From: JAYODZ01 sp965660195
GTDB lineage: Bacteria > Pseudomonadota > Alphaproteobacteria > RS24
DNA: 15,150 nucleotides
Direction: 5' to 3'
Assembly (NCBI GenBank): GCA_965660195.1
Contig: CBFHZM010000041.1
Span: forward strand, 1-15,150
A program made the translations under genes and the position numbers. Below, one piece after another: positions 7,535-13,276 of the stretch. Position 1 is the stretch's first letter. Every line of letters starts with the position of its first letter. The notes beneath the pieces are model-generated. The model was given only the letters and a program-made list of their open reading frames with translations, was not told the origin of the DNA and ran no database searches.

Positions 7535-9271
7535 CTAATTTACGGCCTCGATATCCTTTTTCATCATGTTTTTAAACACATTGGCAACTCGACCTGCTTC
7601 ATCCGAGACGATCATACGAATAATCGCGACTTTATCGTCATAGGTGTTGGCGGTGTCCAGCATCTCAGCCGAGATGGCCTGTTTCTTCGGTTTGAGTTTG
7701 GCTTTGATATCTTCGAGCGACTCGCCTTCGCCGACCTCGATCGTATCAATATCCACCTCGTCCTCATTTTTAGACATAACGCCCCCAGGAGCATGACCAC
7801 CGACTGGCACAAAGATACGTGTCAGCAGCGGACGAATAACACCGAGCGTAATGATAGCAAGAATGAGAATAGTTGAGGCCTGTTTGATAAATTCAGCGAA
7901 CCACTCCTGTTCGTGCCAATCGCGCTTAAAGCCCTCCATTTCATTCACAAATGGTGAACTCGAGACGGTCAGGCTGTCGCCGCGATCGCCATTAATACCA
8001 ATCGCATTACGCACAAGCCCTTCGATTTCGGCAATTTTCTCAGCCGATAGCGCTTGCGTAACCATGGCGCCAGTCTCCGGATCCAGCACTTCCAAATCGC
8101 GCACTAGCACCGAGGCGTAAACGCGCGCTATTTTGTTGCTTGGATTTTGCGTCGTTGAAACAACGCGACTGATTTCATAGTTTCGGACTTCACTGCTCGA
8201 ACGGCTGCGGAGTTTCTCATTGGTTTGATCGCCATTCGGGGTACCGGCACCAACTTCCAGCTCCGCCTCGGTCGGCGGTGTGTTGGATACGGCGCCGGGA
8301 ATACCGCGAGCGGGGATTTCGCCGGTTTCATCCAATGTTTTTTGCTCCGACCGCAAGGCGTTACCTTCAGGATCTACCATCTCTTCGGTACGCTCGCTGC
8401 GTGTGAAATCAATGTCTAGATTGACTTGGGCATTGACATTGCCGGCGCCAACAATTGGCGTGACCAAAGAGATAATCCGCGTACGATACACATCTTCAAG
8501 ACGCATACGGTATTCGAGCTGCGAGTCCGTTAGCGCCGATGCCGGATCATCCTGGGGGCGCGATAATAAAGCCCCATTCTGGTCTATAATTGTCACGTTT
8601 TGTTTACTTAGGCCCGGAACAGAAGACGAAACAAGATGCACGATCGCTTCAACTTGTTGTCGTCCCAGCCGACGCCCATTCTCCATTTGGACAAAAACCG
8701 ATGCCGTTGGATCCGGACTATTGCGGACAAAAACTGATTTTTCAGGAATCGCAAGATGAACGCGAGCTGAGATAACAGAGTCGACTTCACTAATCGAATG
8801 CGCCAGCTCCACTTCTTGTGATTGCTTTAACCGTAAATTCTCAACCGAGCGGCTAGTCCCCATTGGCATATCAGACAGGCCAGCATAACCATCTGGAACC
8901 GACGTCGGCAGACCTTGGGCAGCCAACATAATGCGCGAGCTATGATAATCGCCTACCGGAACCAAAACATCACCAGAGCTCGGATCGAGCACAACGTCTA
9001 CACCTGCATTTTTCAACGCATCCACAACCTTGGCCTTTTCGGCTTCGGGCAGTGATGCATAGAGGGTCGTCCGATCGGGTTGCTGTAGGATAGCGTAAAT
9101 GATGATGCCGATGAAGCAAACAACAACTGCCAAAACAGCAGGCGCAGAGCGTTGCACGCTTGGTTGCGCCAAGAAGCTCCGCACCGCCGATAACGCCTGG
9201 ATATTACCCACCAAAGCGCCAGCACCAGAGCTGGTTTTTTCCGTTTGAAGATCTGTAACTGCCTCAGACAT
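7535..9271 (-). CDS. fliF: Flagellar MS-ring protein FliF
   Basis: FliF forms the MS ring in the inner membrane, the scaffold on which the rest of the basal body and export gate assemble. The 578-residue protein has two membrane helices (about 44-62 and 465-482) flanking a large periplasmic part with the ring-building YscJ/FliF domains. The segment LSDMPMGTSRSVENLRLKQ (112-130) and the GIPGAVSNTPP stretch are typical. The cytoplasmic tail ends with the FliG-binding segment VAIIRMIVSDEAGRVANVFK (91-110 of the last 121 residues). AGGAG lies 6 bases before the ATG. Length and topology match the family. Confidence 0.97.
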   Translation of the reverse strand: MSEAVTDLQTEKTSSGAGALVGNIQALSAVRSFLAQPSVQRSAPAVLAVVVCFIGIIIYAILQQPDRTTLYASLPEAEKAKVVDALKNAGVDVVLDPSSGDVLVPVGDYHSSRIMLAAQGLPTSVPDGYAGLSDMPMGTSRSVENLRLKQSQEVELAHSISEVDSVISARVHLAIPEKSVFVRNSPDPTASVFVQMENGRRLGRQQVEAIVHLVSSSVPGLSKQNVTIIDQNGALLSRPQDDPASALTDSQLEYRMRLEDVYRTRIISLVTPIVGAGNVNAQVNLDIDFTRSERTEEMVDPEGNALRSEQKTLDETGEIPARGIPGAVSNTPPTEAELEVGAGTPNGDQTNEKLRSRSSSEVRNYEISRVVSTTQNPSNKIARVYASVLVRDLEVLDPETGAMVTQALSAEKIAEIEGLVRNAIGINGDRGDSLTVSSSPFVNEMEGFKRDWHEQEWFAEFIKQASTILILAIITLGVIRPLLTRIFVPVGGHAPGGVMSKNEDEVDIDTIEVGEGESLEDIKAKLKPKKQAISAEMLDTANTYDDKVAIIRMIVSDEAGRVANVFKNMMKKDIEAVN

Positions 9272-9297
9272 GGCGTACTCCTAAACCTCAATAACCG

Positions 9298-9612
9298 TTA
9301 AACCGGCATATTCATAATGTCCTTATAGGCGCTCAGCACCTTATTCCGGACGTTGAGAACCATTTGAAAACCGATCGACGATACTTGCTGCGCGACCATG
9401 ACTTTCGAGAGATCATTTTCGACCCCCAGCTCATAGGCTTTCGCAAGATCGGCACTATTTTTTTGCGCATCGGCAACTTCGCGAATTGCATCCCCCATAC
9501 GCTCACCAAATGGCGTAACGGGATGTTGCGGGCCCAACACATTTTCGGCGCGACGCATAACCTGTTGCGTCAAATTTCCAGTGCTTACGCCTACGGATTT
9601 AATCTCAGTCAT
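9298..9612 (-). CDS. fliE: Flagellar hook-basal body protein FliE
   Basis: FliE is the small adaptor between the MS ring and the proximal rod, and is itself exported by the flagellar type III system. The 104-residue protein has typical FliE length. Its C-terminal half VENDLSKVMVAQQVSSIGFQ (64-83) followed by MVLNVRNKVLSAYKDIMNMPV is the highly recognisable FliE signature, with the conserved SAYxxIMxMPV ending. AGGAG lies 8 bases upstream of the ATG. It begins 11 bp after the stop of the sigma-54 activator gene and precedes fliF by 26 bp, so it is part of the same transcript. Confidence 0.96.
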   Translation of the reverse strand: MTEIKSVGVSTGNLTQQVMRRAENVLGPQHPVTPFGERMGDAIREVADAQKNSADLAKAYELGVENDLSKVMVAQQVSSIGFQMVLNVRNKVLSAYKDIMNMPV

Positions 9613-9623
9613 GGTGCTGTCTC

Positions 9624-10793
9624 CTAGCTATTCACGGCAGCCAAGCTGGGCTGGGTTTGAGCATGCGAGTGATACAGATTGCCGACATGCATATCGGTGA
9701 TAATGTCTTGCACTTGGATGATATTGTCTTGGCATAAGACCAAAGCGCGCTGCAGGACATTTTCCAACTCACGGACATTTCCCGGCCAGTCATACCCGAC
9801 CAGCGCTTGCAACGCGGCATCTGACATATCAGGGAGACTGTCGAGACGGCCATCGCAATGCCGCACCAAGAGTGCGCTGGCGATGGGAATAATATCTTCA
9901 GGACGGGCCGCGAGCGGCAGAGTGGTTAAGGGGAAAACATTCAAGCGATAATATAAGTCTTCACGGAAAGCACCTTCGCGAATGGCTTTCGGCATGTCGC
10001 GGTTCGTGGTCGCTAAAACCCGCACATCAACGGGAATATCCTCATGACCACCAATAGGCGTTACGGTTTTTTCTTGTAAAGCGCGGAGTAGCTTTGCCTG
10101 CAGTGACATCGGCATTTCCGAGATTTCATCGAGCAACAAGGTGCCACCATCGGCAGCTCTAAAAATCCCCTTATTGGCGGTGGAAGCACCTGTGAAAGAG
10201 CCCTTCTCGTGGCCAAACAAAATAGCTTCCAGCATATTTTCGGGTATCGCCGCACAGTTCACCGCGACAAAAGGGTTTTCGGCGCGGGTTGAATTTAAAT
10301 GCACGAACTTTGCGAGGACTTCTTTCCCCGTTCCAGTTGGGCCATTTATAAAGACCGTGACATCGCTTCGGGCTACGCGTTGGGCTAACCCATACATCGC
10401 CATACTGCTCTGGGCGCCAACAGCCATGTGTTTTTGCTGCGCAATCAGGCTAATAACAGCCTCGAAACCGTAAGCTTCGGACTGGCCAGAGGCGAGATCG
10501 ACGTTAATAAGACGCCCTGCCAGTTCACTGCTCACCGAAAATCTCGGCTTCTGCTCATCAATGACAATAACTTTCTTTGCCTTCAACTTGCGCGCATAGT
10601 CAAGCAATGCCTCCGGCGTCTTAAGTTTGGCATAAAATCTCTGGCTACAAATCAGAGCTTGGCTCGGTTTTAACTCTTTTTCAGCCAAAGCCTTGGCATC
10701 CAACCGCTGACAAACCATGCCTCGGTGCTGCGCTAAACCCGCCAAAACGTCTGTGCAAGATAAACCAGCTTCTATAATCGTAACATCGGCCAT
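9624..10793 (-). CDS. Sigma-54-dependent flagellar activator, FleR/FlrC/FlbD type, lacking the DNA-binding domain
   Basis: This 389-residue protein is an AAA+ enhancer-binding-type activator that should remodel RpoN-RNA polymerase. Residues 1-120 are an alpha/beta domain like a degenerate receiver: the site after the third strand reads ALICSQRFY, with no phospho-acceptor Asp, so control by a histidine kinase is unlikely. The AAA+ core follows: Walker A GPTGTGKE (151-158, Pro where Glu or Asp is usual), ENMLEAILFGHEKGSFTGA (185-203, GSFTGA rather than GAFTGA), Walker B GGTLLLDE (216-223), arginine region FREDLYYRLNVFPL (277-290) and WPGNVRELEN (336-345). The ENMLEA and EISEMPMSLQAKLLRALQE segments point to the FleR/FlrC/FlbD group. 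The protein stops about 45 residues later with no Fis-type helix-turn-helix. AGGAG 6 bases before the ATG fixes the start; an in-frame extension to 10961 would cross the promoter and is rejected. It leads the fliEFGHIJ unit. Confidence 0.9.
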   Translation of the reverse strand: MADVTIIEAGLSCTDVLAGLAQHRGMVCQRLDAKALAEKELKPSQALICSQRFYAKLKTPEALLDYARKLKAKKVIVIDEQKPRFSVSSELAGRLINVDLASGQSEAYGFEAVISLIAQQKHMAVGAQSSMAMYGLAQRVARSDVTVFINGPTGTGKEVLAKFVHLNSTRAENPFVAVNCAAIPENMLEAILFGHEKGSFTGASTANKGIFRAADGGTLLLDEISEMPMSLQAKLLRALQEKTVTPIGGHEDIPVDVRVLATTNRDMPKAIREGAFREDLYYRLNVFPLTTLPLAARPEDIIPIASALLVRHCDGRLDSLPDMSDAALQALVGYDWPGNVRELENVLQRALVLCQDNIIQVQDIITDMHVGNLYHSHAQTQPSLAAVNS

Positions 10794-10826
10794 AAGGCTC
10801 TCCTCTACCCAATCGGGTGATAAGAG

Positions 10827-10841
10827 GCAGAAAGCGTGCCA
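10827..10841 (-). promoter_or_regulatory. Sigma-54 promoter for the activator-fliEFGHIJ unit
   Basis: On the minus strand this reads TGGCACGCTTTCTGC: a perfect -24 half and a -12 half with one change (CTGC for TTGC) at correct spacing. The predicted transcription start is near 10815, about 22 bases before the activator ATG. It places an RpoN activator gene under RpoN control, a likely feed-forward or autoregulatory loop. Confidence 0.85.
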
Positions 10842-10849
10842 AAGTGGCA
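10837..10849. repeat. Palindrome TGCCA-AAG-TGGCA overlapping the -24 box
   Basis: This 5-bp-arm inverted repeat shares its left arm with the -24 element of the sigma-54 promoter. A protein bound here would block polymerase binding, so it could be an operator, but the left arm is constrained by the promoter and the palindrome may be coincidental. Confidence 0.3.
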
Positions 10850-10974
10850 AAAGCCATGAAACTTTTGTAAATCTATATCTAAATAATTGTTTTTTATTAC
10901 AAAATTTTAGGTGTAAGTTTTTTCTTAATTTCAGTTCAAAATTCTGACATATTGCCTTCATGATTCGACTTTAG

Positions 10975-10992
10975 CTGTCGGGTTAATGACAG
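10975..10992. repeat. Palindrome CTGTC-N8-GACAG in the leader of the FleQ-like gene
   Basis: The arms and spacing are identical to the palindrome next to fliN (103-120), and both are preceded by AG. Here it ends at the ribosome-binding purine tract (AGGGGG, 10991-10996) of the FleQ-like gene, so it could act as an operator or as an RNA hairpin that partly masks that site. The rest of the divergent region (10850-10974) is strongly AT-rich with T-tracts. I see no convincing sigma-70 promoter in it. Confidence 0.4.
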
Positions 10993-11000
10993 GGGGAAAG

Positions 11001-12140
11001 ATGTCGAAAACCAGCCCATCAAAGGCAAAGAGCCCTGAAAAGCTAATCGAGTCCCTTATTATCGGTCTCTCATCTCCTGCCAAAGAACTGCGCCACCTGA
11101 TCTCCGTCGTCGCCCCGTCACCCAGCACTGTGCTGATTCTCGGTGAAACTGGCGTTGGTAAAGATGTTGTTTCGCGTGCAATTCATGCCGCCTCCCAACG
11201 CTCTGGCCCGCTAATTTCCATTAACTGTGCCGCCATACCATCGGAATTGCTCGAGTCTGAACTTTTCGGTCATGAAAAAGGTGCCTTTACAGGAGCCGAC
11301 AGCACCCGCAAAGGCCGCTTTGAAATGGCGCATGGCGGCACGCTGTTTCTCGACGAGATCGGGGATATGAACCTGTCCTTGCAGTCGAAGCTCTTGCGGG
11401 CGCTTGAGAACCGCACCATTCAACGTGTCGGGGGCGGGAAAGATATTGCGGTTGATTTTCGACTCGTCTGCGCTACCCACCAAAACCTCGAAACCTTGGT
11501 CGATGAGGGCAAATTTCGCGCCGATCTATATTTTCGGATCAACGTTTTTCCGGTCAATGTTCCAACCCTCGCTGAGCGCGCCGTCGATATACCCCTTTTG
11601 GTCGAACATATCATGGCGCAAAACAGCCACGAGGCCAATCTGCCGATTTTTGATGAAAGCGCGTTAAGTGAGCTGGCACGTTACCCATGGCCAGGCAATA
11701 TTCGCGAGTTGCGCAACGTACTCGAGCGGGCGCACGTTTTGTTCCCGGGGGCTTCAATTTCGGGTAAAAATGTCCGTGAGAACCTATTGCGCTTAAAGGT
11801 GCCCGACCGCAAGGCCGAACAAGATGCCTTATGGGAGGCCACTAGCGCACTGGCAGGCATTCAAGGCGATAGCGCGCCATCCGACATCCCCCCTGTGCCT
11901 CACCCGTCGCATTACCAACAATGGTTTGCCTATTTCGACCATATCGATATGCGCCGCCACCTGCGCGATGTCGAGGTTGTCCTCATAGAAGCAGCGTTGG
12001 AAAAAACCAATGGTATGATTAGTGGCGCAGCCGACGCTTTGAAATTACGAAGAACAACTTTGATCGAAAAGATGAAGAAACTGATGATTGAACGCCCAAT
12101 TTCAGCCTTCGAAGACGAAAACCAATCGGGCGCGGGCTAA
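11001..12140 (+). CDS. Sigma-54-dependent activator with FleQ/FlrA-type helix-turn-helix and no N-terminal regulatory domain
   Basis: This 379-residue protein is a second RpoN activator, divergent from the fliE operon. It has only about 30 residues before the AAA+ core, like PspF, so it lacks a receiver or FleQ-type N-terminal domain. Motifs are intact: Walker A GETGVGKD (48-55), GAFTGA (94-99), Walker B GGTLFLDE (112-119), FRADLYFRINVFP (172-184), WPGNIRELRN (230-239). A linker (about 265-320) leads to a Fis-type helix-turn-helix (about 325-361) containing AADALKLRRTTLIEKMKK, the hallmark of FleQ/FlrA activators. I prefer the ATG at 11001 because AGGGGG lies 4 bases before it; an ATG at 10986 lacks a ribosome site. 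It is the likely master activator of the sigma-54 promoters nearby. Its stop overlaps the convergent fliT-like stop by 4 bp. Confidence 0.9.
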   Translation: MSKTSPSKAKSPEKLIESLIIGLSSPAKELRHLISVVAPSPSTVLILGETGVGKDVVSRAIHAASQRSGPLISINCAAIPSELLESELFGHEKGAFTGADSTRKGRFEMAHGGTLFLDEIGDMNLSLQSKLLRALENRTIQRVGGGKDIAVDFRLVCATHQNLETLVDEGKFRADLYFRINVFPVNVPTLAERAVDIPLLVEHIMAQNSHEANLPIFDESALSELARYPWPGNIRELRNVLERAHVLFPGASISGKNVRENLLRLKVPDRKAEQDALWEATSALAGIQGDSAPSDIPPVPHPSHYQQWFAYFDHIDMRRHLRDVEVVLIEAALEKTNGMISGAADALKLRRTTLIEKMKKLMIERPISAFEDENQSGAG

Positions 12141-12421
12141 GAGTTATAAGCCTGCATCATTTTGCGCGACTGACTGGAGCGGCGCGATAAATCTCCCAGC
12201 GAAGCTTCCAATTCGGCACAAAGATTGGCGTTTTCGATGGCGCAGGCCTCAATATATTCAAGCACTTCGAGACTGCGCGCATCTTCCGGCGCTTGCATCA
12301 TAGCTTCCAGCAGGTTGCGTCTTTGCTCGTCAATGCTGCAAGCCAGCTCAAAATCTCCAGCCTCAAGCGCCTGTCGTAGGGACAGATTGAGTTGTTCAAA
12401 ATCAGTGCGATACATCTGCAT
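12137..12421 (-). CDS. Small helical protein after fliS, FliT-like chaperone candidate
   Basis: The 94-residue product is acidic and predicted to be mostly helical, with no membrane segment or signal peptide. No motif allows a firm family call. FliT, the export chaperone for the filament cap FliD, is a small helical protein of about 100-120 residues usually encoded right after fliS, and this gene starts 2 bp after the fliS stop, so a FliT-type role is the best inference. Two starts are possible: ATG at 12421, or ATG at 12415 with AGGG about 6 bases upstream. Its stop codon overlaps that of the convergent activator gene. Confidence 0.7.
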   Translation of the reverse strand: MQMYRTDFEQLNLSLRQALEAGDFELACSIDEQRRNLLEAMMQAPEDARSLEVLEYIEACAIENANLCAELEASLGDLSRRSSQSRKMMQAYNS

Positions 12422-12423
12422 CC

Positions 12424-12822
12424 CTATTCCGGCTTAATTTGCAGCCATGCGTCACGAATTTCACTCAACATGGTGATGGCAAGCTTGGTGTTATCATTTT
12501 TCATCTCACGCATGTCGCGCATTAATTGTTGCCGCGCATATTCATAGAGCTGAAAGAGGTTATTGGCGATATCACCACCCTTCTCGAAATCAAGACTCGA
12601 TTGTAAGGCATAGATAATCGTTAGCGCGCGGGCAAAATGCTTAGATTTTTGCTCCAACACGCCGCCATTTTTGATGTCCACATTATCGGCGAAAATGGTC
12701 ATGGATTTAACCAATTCGTCAAACATGGTCAGAACGATGGCGTGCGGATCATTGATCTCAGCAACAGCCTGACGTTCTGCATTCTGATAGGCCGCTCCAA
12801 CTTTACCGTAATTCATGTTCAT
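12424..12822 (-). CDS. fliS: Flagellin export chaperone FliS
   Basis: FliS binds the C-terminus of newly made flagellin in the cytoplasm, prevents early polymerisation and delivers it to the export gate. The 132-residue protein has family-typical length and features: an N-terminal AYQNAERQAV segment with the conserved Tyr, the PHAIVLTMFDELVKSM helix (26-41), KHFARALTIIYALQSSLDFEKGG with the conserved Leu-x-x-Ser-Leu-x-x-x-x-Gly pattern, and a C-terminal NLFQLYEYARQQLM helix. The ribosome site is weak (TGGG about 7 bases before the ATG at 12822; a second ATG is at 12816). It probably forms one transcript with the downstream fliT-like gene. Confidence 0.93.
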   Translation of the reverse strand: MNMNYGKVGAAYQNAERQAVAEINDPHAIVLTMFDELVKSMTIFADNVDIKNGGVLEQKSKHFARALTIIYALQSSLDFEKGGDIANNLFQLYEYARQQLMRDMREMKNDNTKLAITMLSEIRDAWLQIKPE

Positions 12823-12872
12823 AAAAGACCCAGATGCTTGCTCAGCGCGCTAGAAAATAATACTATTTCGAC

Positions 12873-13274
12873 ATGGTTTTACCCGTCAGTGTAAACAGTG
12901 CTGCCCAACTTCACGCATGGCCCGCGAGGACCAATGCGGCTGTGATGGCGGCGCAGACCACTTATTTTAATTCGGCGGGCTCTACCACTCCGACTTCTGC
13001 AATCGGTGTGCCAACTCCTGCCCAGCATGCACGTGCGGTTGAAGCAACCGCCAGTCCGGCCGCAACATCTCTGACGCCGCGCCCACATCCCGAACGCCGG
13101 CAATACCATCCGCAAGGCGCACCCTCGGCTGTCTTATCAGAAAATTTCTTTTCGTCGCGCGCAACAGCCAGCCCCGCCATGATGCACAACATGGCTGCGA
13201 TACGGCAAGTCTATACCTCAAATATTCTGCGCGACGCGCCCCGTTTTACGGCCAATCTAAATATCGTAGCGTGA
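12873..13274 (+). CDS. Hypothetical Ala/Thr/Pro-rich protein
   Basis: I do not recognise this 133-residue ORF. The composition is low complexity (Ala, Thr, Pro, Ser), so most of it should be disordered. Only the last ~30 residues (MMHNMAAIRQVYTSNILRDA and following) look as if they could fold. There is no signal peptide or membrane segment and no clear ribosome site before the ATG. In its favour, codon use resembles the neighbours and it fills the fliS-to-ClC gap, ending 2 bp before the convergent ClC stop. Against it, a perfect sigma-54 promoter for the opposite strand lies inside it, so part of this stretch may instead be the fliS upstream region. If it is not a gene, 12823-13276 is a 450-bp stretch holding only that promoter. 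Confidence 0.5.
   Translation: MVLPVSVNSAAQLHAWPARTNAAVMAAQTTYFNSAGSTTPTSAIGVPTPAQHARAVEATASPAATSLTPRPHPERRQYHPQGAPSAVLSENFFSSRATASPAMMHNMAAIRQVYTSNILRDAPRFTANLNIVA
12999..13013 (-). promoter_or_regulatory. Sigma-54 promoter candidate for fliS and the fliT-like gene
   Basis: On the minus strand this reads TGGCACACCGATTGC, a full RpoN match (TGGCAC-N5-TTGC) followed by A. It faces fliS, with a predicted leader of about 165 bases, longer than at the other sites. It lies inside the opposite-strand hypothetical ORF. The match quality equals that of the intergenic sites, and RpoN control of fliS fits the flagellar context. Confidence 0.65.
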
Positions 13275-13276
13275 GG

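Noticed and set aside
10133..10146. Sigma-54-like TGGCACCTTGTTGC on the minus strand in the activator gene
   Set aside because: The spacing between GG and GC is one base short, and the bases encode the Walker B motif.
10794..10961. In-frame 56-residue N-terminal extension of the fliE-operon activator
   Set aside because: It would span the sigma-54 promoter and AT-rich spacer, has Lys/Cys/Phe-rich composition unlike a domain, and the internal ATG at 10793 has an excellent AGGAG site.
12860..12889. Possible sigma-70 promoter before fliS (CTGACG, 18 bases, TAGTAT on the minus strand)
   Set aside because: The -35 match is weak and the spacing is not optimal; AT-rich DNA gives such matches often.
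12879..13221. Minus-strand ORFs opposite the hypothetical Ala/Thr/Pro-rich ORF
   Set aside because: Their Arg/Cys/Trp-rich composition is typical of non-coding frames, and none has a ribosome site.
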